A stretch of DNA of 64,000 bases from Sabellastarte sp. h YS-2021 (lineage: Eukaryota; Annelida; Polychaeta; Sabellida; Sabellidae): positions 32,262,040-32,326,039 of the forward strand of contig OZ024936.1 of assembly GCA_964017235.1 (NCBI GenBank). The letters run 5' to 3'. Shown here piece after piece: positions 44,657-55,739 of the stretch; position 1 is the first letter of the stretch, and every line of letters starts with the position of its first letter. Position numbers and translations under genes: made by a program. The notes under the pieces are model-generated. The model was not told the origin of the DNA. It saw nothing but the letters and a program-made list of their open reading frames with translations, and made no database searches.

Positions 44657-47535
44657 TTTTGTCAAGACCACTGCCGCGGTGTGTATCTCCCGCCGAGCAT
44701 TAAAGCAGAAGAAATAGCTTTTCCGAGATATTCACAATTTTTCATTTTCGTGTGTGAAAGCTCTTCCAAAAGTAGGTGAATGAGTTATTTGAGAAAAATT
44801 GGCTATCTGCAATACTATTAAGAGATAATTCACATTTACTCATTTTGAGTAGGTGAATAATTATCTATGGGTCTGAAACTTCACCAAGTGAAAGCTCTGC
44901 CAAAAGTAGGTGAATGAGTTATTTGAGAAAAATTGGCTATCTGCAATACTTTTAGAGATAATTCGCATTTACTCATTTTGAGTAGGTGAGTAATTAGCTA
45001 TGGGTCTGAAACTTCACCATGTGAAAGCTCTCCCACAAGTAGATGAATGAGTATTTGATAAAAATTGGGTATCCGCAATACTTTTACAGATAATTAGCAT
45101 TTACTCATTTTGAGTAGGTGAATAAATAGCTATGGGTCTGAAACTTCACATAGTGAAAGCTCTCCCAAAAGTAGGTGAATGAGTTATTTGAGAAAAATTG
45201 GCTATCTGCAATACTTTTAGAGATAATTCGCATTTACTCATTTTGAGTAGGTGAATAATTAGCTATGGGTCTGAAACTTCACCAAGTGAAAGCTCTGCCA
45301 AAAGTAGGTGAATGAGTTATTTGAGAAAAATTGGCTATCTGCAATACTTTTAGAGATAATTCGCATTTACTCATTTTGAGTAGGTGAGTAATTAGCTATG
45401 GGTCTGAAACTTCACCAAGTGAAAGCTCTCCCAAAAGTAGGTGAATGATTAATTTGAGAAAAATTGGCTATCTGCAATACTTTTAGAGATAATTCGCATT
45501 TACTCATTTTGAGTAGGTGAGTAATTAGCTATGGGTCTGAAACTTCACAGAGTGAAAGCTCTCCCAAAAGTAGGTGAATGAGTTATTTGAGAAAAATTGG
45601 CTATCTGCAATACTTTTAGAGATAATTCGCATTTACTCATTTTGAGTAGGTGAGTAATTAGCTATGGGTCTGAAACTTCACCAAGTGAAAGCTCTCCCAA
45701 AAGTAGGTGAATGATTAATTTGACAAAAATTGGCTATCTGCAATACTTTTAGAGATAATTCGCATTTACTCATTTTGAGTAGGTGAGTAATTAGCTATGG
45801 GTCTGAAACTTCACCAAGTGAAAGCTCTCCCAAAAGTAGGTGAATGAGTTATTTGAGAAAAATTGGCTATCTGCAATACTTTTAGAGATATTTAGCATTT
45901 ACTCATTTTGAGTAGGTGAGTAATTAGCTATGGGTCTGAAACTTCACCAAGTGAAAGCTCTGCCAAAAGTAGGTGAATGAGTTATTTGAGAAAAATTGGC
46001 TATCTGCAATACTTTTAGAGATAATTCGCATTTACTCATTTTGAGTAGGTGAGTAATTAGCTATGGGTCTGAAACTTCACCAAGTGAAAGCTCTCCCAAA
46101 AGTAGGTGAATGAGTTATTTGAGAAAAATTGGCTATCTGCAATACTTTTAGAGATAATTCGCATTTACTCATTTTCAGTAGGTGAGTAATTAGCTATGGG
46201 TCTGAAACTTCACCAAGTGAAAGCTCTGCCAAAAGTAGGTGAATGAGTTATTTGAGAAAAATTGGCTATCTGCAATACTTTTAGAGATAATTCGCATTTA
46301 CTCATTTTGAGTAGGTGAGTAATTAGCTATGGGTCTGAAACTTCAGAGTGAAAGCTCTCCCAAAAGTAGGTGAATGAGTTATTTGAGAAAAATTGGCTAT
46401 CTGCAATACTTTTAGAGATAATTCGCATTTACTCATTTTGAGTAGGTGAGTAATTAGCTATGGGTCTGAAACTTCACCAAGTGAAAGCTCTCCCAAAAGT
46501 AGGTGAATGATTAATTTGACAAAAATTGGCTATCTGCAATACTTTTAGAGATAATTCGCATTTACTCATTTTGAGTAGGTGAGTAATTAGCTATGGGTCT
46601 GAAACTTCACCAAGTGAAAGCTCTCCCAAAAGTAGGTGAATGAGTTATTTGAGAAAAATTGGCTATCTGCAATACTTTTAGAGATAATTCGCATTTACTC
46701 ATTTTGAGTAGGTGAGTAATTAGCTATGGGTCTGAAACTTCACCAAGTGAAAGCTCTGCCAAAAGTAGGTGAATGAGTTATTTGAGAAAAATTGGCTATC
46801 TGCAATACTTTTAGAGATAATTCGCATTTACTCATTTTGAGTAGGTGAGTAATTAGCTATGGGTCTGAAACTTCACCATGTGAAAGCTCTCCCACAAGTA
46901 GATGAATGAGTATTTGATAAAAATTGGGTATCCGCAATACTTTTACAGATAATTAGCATTTACTCATTTTGAGTAGGTGAATAAATAGCTATGGGTCTGA
47001 AACTTCACATAGTGAAAGCTCTCCCAAAAGTAGGTGAATGAGTTATTTGAGAAAAATTGGCTATCTGCAATACTTTTAGAGATAATTCGCATTTACTCAT
47101 TTTGAGTAGGTGAGTAATTAGCTATGGGTCTGAAACTTCACCAAGTGAAAGCTCTCCCAAAAGTAGGTGAATGATTAATTTGACAAAAATTGGCTATCTG
47201 CAATACTTTTAGAGATAATTCGCATTTACTCATTTTGAGTAGGTGAGTAATTAGCTATGGGTCTGAAACTTCACCAAGTGAAAGCTCTCCCAAAAGTAGG
47301 TGAATGAGTTATTTGAGAAAAATTGGCTATCTGCAATACTTTTAGAGATAATTCGCATTTACTCATTTTGAGTAGGTGAGTAATTAGCTATGGGTCTGAA
47401 ACTTCACCAAGTGAAAGCTCTCCCAAAAGTAGGTGAATGATTTATTTGAGAAAAATTGGCTATCTGCAATACTTTTAGAGATAATTCGCATTTACTCATT
47501 TTGAGTAGGTGAGTAATTAGCTATGGGTCTGAAAA
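44657..47535 (+). repeat. Nested family II array, about 20 monomers of 133-134 bp
   Basis: Begins with the family II left motif (a CCACTGCC hairpin remnant and ATCTCCCGCC at 44685), then uniform monomers spaced 133-134 bp (AGTAGG at 44771 and 44905). It ends inside a monomer and passes straight into the 169-bp repeats of family I, without the family II terminal hairpin. Conserved blocks are 'CTATCTGCAATACTTTTAGA', 'GATAATTCGCATTTACTCAT' and 'GAGTAGGTGAGTAATTAGCT'. A variant block ('CCCACAAGTAGATG') recurs 1859 bp apart, showing internal duplication. Confidence 0.9.
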
Positions 47536-48370
47536 TTCGAAAATTCAAAATGGCCGCCATTTTTTGCGAGAAATTTTTTGTTTGAAAATTGGCATGGCTA
47601 CTCTGCAGAGATACCCTGCAGGTCAAAAATTTCGTCGAAATCGCTCTATCTAGCAGGGTTTTCGAGATATAAACATTTTTATGTTTTGCAATTTTTGCGA
47701 AAAATTCGAAAATTCAAAATGGCCGCCATTTTTGGCGAGACAAATTTTTTTTGAAAATTGGCATGGCTACTCTGCAGATATACCCTGCGGGTCAAAAATT
47801 TCGTCGAAATCGCTCTATCTAGCAGGGTTTTCGAGATATAAGCATTTTTATGTTTTGCAATTTTTGCGAAAAATTCGAAAATTCAAAATGGCCGCCATTT
47901 TTGGCGAGATAAATTTTTTTTCAAAATTGGGATAACTACTCTGCAGAGATACCCTGCGGGTCAAAAATTTCGTCGAAATCGCTCTATCTAGCACGGTTTT
48001 CGAGATACAAGCATTTTTGTGTTTTGCAATTTTTGCAAAAATTTCGAAAATTCAAAATGGCCGCCATTTTTGGCGAGACAAAAATTTTTTCAAAATTGGG
48101 ATAACTACTCTGCAGAGATACCCTGCGGGTCAAAAATTTCGTCGAAATCGCTCTATCTAGCACGGTTTTCGAGATATAAGCATTTTTGTGTTTTGCAATT
48201 TTTGCGAAAATTTCGAAAATTCAAAATGGCCGCCATTTTGGGCGAGAGAAAAATTTTTTGAAAATTGGGAAAACTACTCTGCAGAGATACCCTGTGGGTC
48301 AAAAATTTCGTCGAAATCGCTCTATCTAGCACGGTTTTCGAGATATAAGCATTTTTGTGTTTTCCTTATT
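47536..48370 (+). repeat. 169-bp tandem repeats of family I
   Basis: Monomers of 169 bp (starts at 47681, 47850, 48019 and 48188) contain CAAAATGGCCGCCATTTT, 'CTACTCTGCAGAGATACCCT', 'TTTCGTCGAAATCGCTCTAT' and 'GGTTTTCGAGATATAAGCAT'. About five units. Open frames through them (for example 48019-48261) arise from the repeat. Confidence 0.9.
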
Positions 48371-48687
48371 TGGAAAATTCGTAATGATTAATTAATCATT
48401 AATTACTCGGCCATTTCTTGACCAATCAATGCCAAAATCTAATGATTTCCAGATTTTAATAGAATGAATGTATTTGCCAAGTTTCAGGTGAATTGATAAA
48501 ATTCCTTTCAAGTTATCATCCGGACAAGCTTCCCCATCGAAAAAAGACATTTTTGGTCATGTGACCTCTCTGATTGGTTGAAATGTCACTGCAGTATATT
48601 CAAAAAAATTCCCCAAGGCTACTGCCTAAACCTGCCAAATTTGAAAAGAATCCGCCTAACGGTTACAGAGTTATAAGGAAAACAAAA

Positions 48688-48742
48688 TGCGGAGCCGGCG
48701 GAGCCGGCGGAGCCGCCGGAGCCGGCGGAGCCGGCGGAGCCT
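48688..48742. repeat. GGAGCCGGC minisatellite
   Basis: Six copies of a 9-base unit, GGAGCCGGC, with one variant. It is much more GC-rich than anything nearby and lies just before the right hairpin of family I copy 2. Confidence 0.95.
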
Positions 48743-48794
48743 GAAGCTCTCCCATACACAAACAAGCGTCCCTTGCGGGACGCTTAATAAATAC

Positions 48795-49358
48795 ATACAG
48801 GGACTTGTATAAGACCATAGAATAAAATGACTTAAAATGAAAAACAAAAACAAGTAAAAGCAAAACCAGTGAACACACAACTCAAAATCACATCAAAAAC
48901 AACCTTTGTTATATTCTAGAGCATCAAGTTACTCGTACAGATAGAAATATCAAGCCATAAAACAGACGGAACATAATCAAAGCAATGTCAAAGCAAAACT
49001 AGTGAACACAGAAACATGGAATGGAGAGCACACAAAACGAGATCATACCTGAGACTGGGAAAATTATGAGATGAAATATGTTTTACATTACATTTTTTTT
49101 AATTTCACATGTTACACAACAATAAACAACTGCCACATGAAGAACAATAAACTGAATGTAAAAGCCAGACAATGAAACAAGAATATATTTTGCCATGTTA
49201 AAAGCACATTGAAGGTCTTAGAGAATATAATAAAGATTTGTAAAATAAAAGACTGGGAACAGTTTAATGTTAAGTACAAAATAGGAAATGAACATGAGAA
49301 CAGTGCCAGTACAACTGAGGTTCTGGTATATAAAGAATTTATTCGTGTAAGCTCTTAC
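48795..49358. other. Intron sequence, nothing recognised
   Basis: A/T-rich, between the family I terminal hairpin and the next patched-like exon. Short open frames only. Confidence 0.5.
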
Positions 49359-49480
49359 CCTGAAGAAAACAGTGAAGACATAGGAATTGGATCCAGCTAA
49401 TAAGATGAAAGCTAGAAATGTGCTGAATCCACCATAGAAGACTGCGGGCCCCATAATACTCAGAGTGGACATTGTTCTCT
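49359..49480 (-). CDS. PTCHD3-like: Patched-domain protein, exon with penultimate helix
   Basis: Acceptor TATTTTTTTGCAG|AGAGAACA, entering with two bases of a split codon, and donor TTCAGG|GTAAGA in phase 0; 122 bp. It encodes RTMSTLSIMGPAVFYGG then FSTFLAFILLAGSNSYVFTV and FFR. 'MGPAVxxGGFSTFLAFxLL' is one of the most conserved blocks of the PTCHD3/nematode patched-related family. The split codon pairs G (from the exon ending at 57581) with AG, giving Glu and the junction GSRN-E-RTMST, so the two exons are directly joined. The acceptor lies 24 bp from a LINE tail microsatellite (see 49505-49745). Confidence 0.93.
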
Positions 49481-49504
49481 CTGCAAAAAAATATACATGA
49501 TGTC

Positions 49505-49745
49505 ATAGTAATAATAATAATAATAATAGAAACATTGAGACACCATCAACATCAGGCAGAGGTAAGCATACCTGCCAGAGAGGGATGTCAATGATGATAG
49601 GTATGGCAATCTGAACAGGTATGTCTTGAGTTGGCTCCTGAAACTGGAGATGGCCTGTTGGGATCCAACCAATTAGTGGAAGCCTGTGCCATTCAGCTGG
49701 TGCGGCAGTGGTAAAATCATGCCTGCCTATCAACTTAAGATTTTA
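49505..49745 (-). mobile_element. 3' fragment of a non-LTR retrotransposon (LINE)
   Basis: On the minus strand the start encodes 'TAAPAEWHRLPL', and a neighbouring frame encodes 'SFRSQLKTYLFRLPY'. Together these resemble the standard C-terminal end of CR1/L2-type reverse transcriptases (W-x-LP ... FK-x2-LKT-x-LF), separated by a frameshift. It ends in a TTA microsatellite (49507-49529), a normal tail for such elements. 5'-truncated and inactive. It abuts the 3' splice site of the exon at 49359-49480. Confidence 0.65.
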
Positions 49746-50130
49746 GAACAGATTGAGTACACTGACCAGACTATTTCCACAAGTGAGACTGCTAGACTTG
49801 ATTTAATAAAGGGCAGCTTGGGTGAAATTTACGGCCTTAAAAGGAGGTTATATTTAAAAGGGAAATGATATGTAATGATGTGACAAAATTCATTCTGTCC
49901 AGCGTGTAAACAATGTGGCAGAGACCATTTTTACCTTAATGAAGATTAGCAATACCGACTTTGTTGACCCCATATAATAGGGAATTACAGTAGTCTAGTT
50001 GAGTACTGACCATGGTGTTTGCCATAAGAACTGCAATAGGAATTTACGAATGCGTCCAGGTTACATTCAGTATAATATCCTCAACAACAAAAAATCAATC
50101 AAAAAAAATCAAAAGTAAACAAGATAATGC
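49746..50130. other. Intron sequence, nothing recognised
   Basis: No gene or clear repeat seen in about 385 bp. Confidence 0.45.
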
Positions 50131-50132
50131 CC

Positions 50133-50780
50133 CTGTTCCACCAAAGGACTAAGCCCCGACCCTGTCCCTGACCCTTAATCGTGGACAGTCTGTGACAAAA
50201 ATGGTAAAATGGGCGGGACTACTGAAAGTCTGGGATTAAGTTCAGATCGGCCTGAGGAGGCCCCAGGCGGCCCCAGACTAAGAACCGATTAAGCCATTTT
50301 TCTAGTCGTAGACAAACTGACTGGGTCCCAGGACGCCTCAGGCCTCCTGGGACTAAGCCCCGACTAACCCACGATTAAGTCCCGACCCTCCAAGGTGTCC
50401 TGAGGCGTCCCCAGGCTTCCCCAGACTGAGATGGCCGATTCTTGTTTTGCAATGGGACTAAGGGTCGCAGGAGGCCTGGGACTAAGGTACTAAGGGTCTG
50501 GGACTAAGGGTCGGGGACTAAGGGTCGCAGGAGGCCTGGGACAACATAGGACTGTGTAAATTTGGTCTGAGGAGGCCTGAGGAAGCCTGGGACTGGACAT
50601 TTTGTTTATGGCGGGAAAAAATAATCGGTTGGGGTCGGGAGAAATATCAAACATGTTTGATTTTTCACACGGCCTCAAAAGACCACAACCGACCCTTACA
50701 GGACGCCTGGGACTAAGCAAATTTTTGCAACCGACCCCCCAAAACCCTTAATCGGGAGCCTTAGTCATGTGGTGGAACAC
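50133..50780. mobile_element. MITE-like element with GTTCCACC ends and CTAAG-rich body
   Basis: Left TGTTCCACCAAAGGACTAAG and right CTTAGTCATGTGGTGGAACA form imperfect terminal inverted repeats. The body has many copies of 'GGGACTAAGG' and 'GCAGGAGGCCTGGGAC' in both orientations. No protein. The right end is followed by CCCAC; a short CCC duplication is possible. Confidence 0.65.
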
Positions 50781-50897
50781 CCACATAAGAAAAGAGTTGG
50801 TGCAGGGTGCACACATTTTTAGATATCTTATTAGTGGAGACAAAACATCTATTGGTAAGTTGATGCGTAGATACTATTACATATTAATGTCTGTGTC

Positions 50898-51388
50898 TGG
50901 GAGCAGTTTCACAAAGCCTCCTTTGGAAAGAAACCCCTTAAATAAAGAGCAGTTTCTTTCCTTAGGGAAGATCACCTTAAATTTAAATTTCAAAAAGATT
51001 CCTTACCAAAGGTCTTCCTTGAGCAAAAATTATTTAACATTCCTTGGAGAATATTTCCTTAAATTTAAGGTAGGTTTTTTGCTTCTATAAGTTCAAAGTT
51101 GGGGTTTTACGTCCTGTTCAACAGCCACGGTCATATTAGGACAGGTCCATAGCATTTATCACTTGTGGGAGTCAAACCCACACAGAGGTGACTACTTTGT
51201 GATTAGGTGCCAAACTTACCAACCACTGGGCCACCGTGGACCTCCGTTACTTCTTTAAAATTTAAGTTAGTTTCCTTGAAATTTCAAGATCTCCTTTAAG
51301 GACAGAGGTTTTATCAAGGAGGAAGAAATTCAGGAAAACCACAAATTTATGGTGACTTTTCTTGAGGATGCTTTGTGAAACCAGGCAA
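50898..51388. mobile_element. MITE-like element with TTTCACAAAG ends, containing a SINE
   Basis: Left AGTTTCACAAAGCCTCC and right GGATGCTTTGTGAAACC are inverted. The A/T-rich body with AAGGA/TCCTT runs is interrupted by the SINE at 51090-51250. Confidence 0.55.
51090..51250 (-). mobile_element. tRNA-derived SINE (same family as 28695-28862)
   Basis: On the minus strand: A-box-like GTGGCCCAGTGGTTGG, B box GGGTTTGACTCCCAC, tail 'CAGGACGTAAAACCCC'. Same order and similar length as the copy at 28695. Nested in the MITE-like element. Confidence 0.8.
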
Positions 51389-52057
51389 TGGTGTCATAAC
51401 TAAAGAAAGAAGTATATATTGTGTATTTCTTACCCCATCTGAGATACTGATTATTTTTGAAAATATAGTTGCAAACAAGCTTTAAATAACTGTATTTCTT
51501 ACGTTTTCTGAGATACTCATTATTTTCAGTCAAAAAATCACAAAAAATCCAAGATGGAGATTAAACAAGAGGGTCAAAGATGCCACAAAAGGCAGGTTGC
51601 GCAGGCAGCAATAAGGTTAGTGACTGCTGTAATGACATTTAGAAACAAGAAAGAAATGTTAGGTCACCCAGTTAAGGTGAATGTGTTAGACATGCTAAGA
51701 AACATAAAACTTGTAATCTAGGTTATATAATTCTATCTATGCTATAAACGAACAAACGAAAGGATGGAATTACACCAATTTCAAAAGCAACTTAGCTATG
51801 ATGGTGATATATCTCCCTGTCAAGTTTGAATTTGATTGGACAAAGCGTTTTGGAGTTAGAGTCTGGAAACGGAAATGTTGACGAACGAACAAACAAACAA
51901 ACGGACAGAATTACACCAATTTCAAAAGGAACCTAGCTATGAAAGTGATCTATCTCCCTGTCAAGTTTGAATTTGACTGGACACAGTGTTTTCGAGTTAG
52001 AGTCTGGAAACAGAAATGTTGACAGACGGATGGACAGACAAACGAACGGACCGAATT

Positions 52058-52333
52058 TTGCAAATTTAATAAGTAGATTAAATTTTTATAAGTTAATACC
52101 CTATCCAATGGACAATTGCTTTACTGGTCGGCGAGACCGGTCCCACCAAATGTCAGAAAAAGACGTCCTGTATATAATACCGGCAGGACCGGCCAGGAGA
52201 GTGCATTCACCAGGTGGTGCATCGTACTTCCTCTTTCTGTCTAGACATCGTGACGTCATAGCATCTTTTTCGTGTCTAGTCCTAGTAAGACCCCTAGTAA
52301 GCTGATAACGGGGCCGGTTGGGTGGGCCTTGCC
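52058..52333 (-). repeat. DIRS copy 2: right inverted repeat
   Basis: Inverted match to 56690-56888: CCATTGG-type box, 'CAGAAAAAGACGTCCTGTAT', a TATATAATAC TATA-like motif, TGACGTCA at 52251-52258 and 'GCATCTTTTTCGTG'. Confidence 0.85.
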
Positions 52334-52432
52334 TGTCCATTAGATAGGGTATTAACTTATAAAAATTAAATTTACTTAATATTAAATTTGCAATTTTATT
52401 GCATTAATACATCCTATCCAATGGAAAATTGC
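52334..52432 (-). repeat. DIRS copy 2: internal complementary region
   Basis: 'ATTAAATTTGCAA' continues directly into 'TTTTATTGCATTAATACATC': the two outer ends of the element joined, in inverted orientation relative to them. The join matches the termini defined independently by the insertion site. Confidence 0.85.
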
Positions 52433-52702
52433 TGAATAACTGCCGCTTGGTAGGCGGGTAAGCAGCTAGGGACTCAAGTGAACTCATAACAAAACAAAAC
52501 TGTACAGGCCCATTTGACCTAGGGTCAGAGAACCCTGATAGGTCAAGGTCGGCTACCAACTAACCGGTTACCCGGGAGTCTACCGACGTTGCCCCCCCCC
52601 CCTTTTTTTATAAAACATATGTACATTTCAACATATTTACACTATGTACATATCTAGCATATTTACAATATGTACATATTTACATATATATACAACATCT
52701 CC

Positions 52703-54830
52703 TCACCTCTGGGCCTGGTGGTGCACCTGTTGGGCAGCCACTACAGGTCCCAGGTGGAAAATCTCTGAGTCAGCCCAGGCAACATCCTTCAAATAAAACT
52801 GAGTGAAGGTGTTGTGAGATTTCCAGTGGCAGGCTGATAATATCTGCTCTAAGGAAGTTCCTGATTGGAAGGCCTTAGAGGCAGCAAAGGCCCTAACATC
52901 ATGGGCTTTAACCTGATGCAAGGAGAGGGCCTCCTGGTCAGAGAGCTCATAGCACAGAATCACAGTCTGTTTGATCCATGAGGAGATGGTGGCAGGTGAG
53001 ATGTCTTTGTCAAAGACCAACTCCTTATTCTGCCTAAGATCTGAAGTCCTGTCCAAGTAGTAGCGCAGGGTTCTAACTGGACATAGGGACCTGTCACCTT
53101 TGAGTGACCTATCCAGAGATGGGGCCAGGGCTGGAATGACCACTGGTGCCACACTATCTGGACCCTCCTTAGCCAGCTGATTCTTGGATAGGAAGCTGGG
53201 TGAGGGGTACAAGGACACCTTAGACCAGTCTGACTGGTGTCTGATGTTCTTATGTAACCAAGCATGGATCTCACTCCTGCGTTTACCAGAACCTAAGGCC
53301 AGCAAGAAAACAATCTTGAAAGTCAGATGTTTCAAGGAGGCCTCTTTTAGTGGTTCAAAGGAAGCCTTTGTCAGCTGGTGAAGCACCAGGGAAAGGTTCC
53401 AGGAGGGGATGCCCCTCCTGCCCTTGGGTCTGTCTCTATGGAAACTGTCCAGGAGACGAGTGAGATTCTCATCCTTGCTGACATTAATGGTGGAATTGCC
53501 CAGTTTGTCAGCAATGGCTGATCTGTAGCCATCAATAGTGCCTGGTTGCAACCTCTTGTCCTGAAACAAGTGCAGGAGGAAGTCAATGGCTTTCAGAGGT
53601 AGTGCTCTGAAGTCCACCTGATTACTGAGGCACCACTTTATAAAAATGGTCCAATTTGCCTCATAGACAGATCTGGTTGATCCTCTTTGAGGAGCCTCAA
53701 TTCGTGCTGCCACTGCCTCAGAGAAGCCCTGCTCCTTGATTGCTGAGGCTCTAGGAACCAGGGATGTAGGTTCAGATTTGACAGGTTCCTGTGAAGGACC
53801 TGGTTGAATGGCTGAGACACTAAGTTTGGTATGTTGGGCAGACATGGTGGGATTTGAATGGACATTGCCACTAGATCCCAGAACCAGGGCATGTTGGGCC
53901 ACCCTGGGGCAATCAGAATTATTCTGTTGCAGGGGTAGTCCTGTAACTTCTCCACCACTTTGCCCAAGATGGCTGCTGGTGGAAAGGCGTATGGGTCCAG
54001 GTCCTCCCAGGAGAGGCTGAGTGCATCCACTGCACATGCCTGGGGGTCTGGGACCATTGACACAAACTGTGGCAGTTTGTTGTTGAATCTGGTGGCAAAC
54101 AGGTCCACTTGGGGCTGGTGCCACCGGGAGCATATAGCTTGGAACACTTCTGGATGAAGTGACCACTCTGTTTGAATGGTCTGGCCAAGTCTTGATAGCT
54201 TGTCTGCTATCACGTTCAGCCGGCTGGGGATGTGACGTGCCCTGAGGGTTACCTGCTGTCTGGTACACCAGGACAGGATTCTCCACAGTAGGGCACACAG
54301 AGAGCCCGACTTTATCCCCCCCTCTTTGTTGATATAGGCAACCACTGTTGTGTTGTCTGTAGCTATCAGTACTGTCTTGTTGCAGCAGAGGGTTCGAAAC
54401 TCTTTTAGAGCTAGAAATACTGCTTCTAGCTCTAAGTGGTTTATGTGCAACTTGCTTTCTGGAAGGGACCAAGTTCCCCTTGTAGTGTGCTCGTCTAAAT
54501 GAGCGCACCACCCTTCTTTTGATGCGTCTGTAAATATTTGCAGAGCATGTTTTAGAGGGTGTAATGGTTGACCTAGTAGCACATTGCTTTCCTCCAGCCA
54601 CCACCTTAGATGTTGATGGAGGGAGTTGGAGACCGGGATCACCCTTTCAAGTGACTCTGGGACCCTCCAGTTGTTTTTCAAGTGCCACTGTATGGGCCTC
54701 ATGTGAAGTCGCCCTAGGTGGACTTGTTTTTCTGTTGCTGTGAGTAGACCTAGGAGGGACATGAACTGTTGGACCGGGCATACCGGATCCGACAGTATTG
54801 ATCTGATTTTGTCTGTCAAGGTCTACCAAC
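52703..54830 (-). mobile_element. DIRS copy 2: RNase H and tyrosine recombinase region (fossil)
   Basis: RNase H blocks 'IFTDASKEGWCAHL' near 54510 and 'TDNTTVVAYINKEGG' near 54330, then 'QVDLFATRFNN' and recombinase blocks 'STRSVYEANW' near 53670, 'ALGSGKRRSEIHAW' near 53285 and 'HQVKAHDVRAFAASKAFQSG' near 52900. The domain order agrees with the other copies. Few breaks. Confidence 0.85.
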
Positions 54831-55725
54831 GTTCTGTTGTTGGTCTGACCTTGCCCTCTTTCAGGTAGAACTGGTAACGTACGAAGTTGAAAACCTGTTC
54901 GGGAGCCAGTTCTGACTTCTCCTTGTTCACCAGCCACCTTAGTTCCTGACAAAGGGTCACTAAGGTTTGTGTATGCTGGAGACAAGTGTCATGGGTAGAG
55001 GCTCTCACCAGCCAGTCGTCTAGGTACTGGCGGATCCTTATACCCCTCTGAAGTGCCATGAGTTTGACCTCTTTGGCCACCACTGTGAACTCCATGTGAG
55101 CTGTGGATAGACCAAAGGGTAGGGCTTTGAACTGGTAGGACCGACCCTGGAGATGAAAGCGCATGTACTTCCTGGACTGACTGTGAATTGGTATCTGGAA
55201 GTATGCGTCTTTGAAGTCTATGGATGTGATCCATTCCCCTGCCTGTAGGGAGGTTCTTATTGTCTCTGGGGTCTCCATTTTGAACGACCCTGTGTTTAAA
55301 AAGGTGTTCAAGGTGCTCAGGTCCAGGACCGGTCTCCACCGGTTGTTGGGTTTGGGAACCAAATATAGCCGGTTGTAAAAACCCAGTGAGTTTTGAATTT
55401 CTACTGGTTCGACTGCATTTTTGTTTATCAGCTGATACAGTGCCTCTACAAGGAAGGACTGCTTGGCTGAGTTGCGGTAGTTGCTTATCAAAGTCGGTGC
55501 CCTTGTCAAGTTGGGTCTGAACTGGAAGGGGAGGGTGTAGCCCTCCCTCAGTGTGGTGACTACTTTTGGACTCGAACCCAGGGCTTCCCATTTCTCCCAA
55601 CACTGGTATAACCTTGCCCCTACAGGAAAATCTATAACAGCATGTGGGGCATTGTTGACAAGATTTACAAAACTCAAGTGACCTACACAAGAAACATTTT
55701 TCACATATTTTATTTCTGTGTACAT
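54823..55725 (-). mobile_element. DIRS copy 2: reverse transcriptase region (fossil)
   Basis: An open stretch of about 300 codons with the palm blocks 'SIDFKDAYFQIPIH' near 55230, 'RSYQFKALPFGLSTA', the YLDDW catalytic motif near 55025 and 'LVNKEKSEL'. It is of DIRS1/PAT type rather than LTR type, since RNase H and a tyrosine recombinase follow in place of a DDE integrase. Confidence 0.88.
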
Positions 55726-55739
55726 TTGGAAATAAGTGG

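Larger units (their letters stand above)
44290..48790 (+). mobile_element. Hairpin-ended array element, family I, copy 2
   Basis: Left: perfect 8-bp hairpin GTTTTTGC-ATA-GCAAAAAC (44298-44316), then AAGCGTCCC at 44318. Right: perfect 9-bp hairpin AAGCGTCCC-TTGC-GGGACGCTT (48764-48785), whose first arm equals the left motif. The interior holds a 169-bp array (partial copies at 44400-44656 and the main block at 47536-48370), split by a family II array (44657-47535). A GC-rich minisatellite precedes the right hairpin. No protein. It lies in a patched-like gene intron. Confidence 0.65.

Noticed and set aside
44657-47535. CRISPR-like array
   Set aside because: Monomers are fully repeated with no unique spacers, the unit is 133 bp, and the context is animal intron DNA.
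47681-48391. Open frames reading MFCNFCENFENSKWPPF-type repeats
   Set aside because: They track the 169-bp monomers and shift with them; no known protein family.
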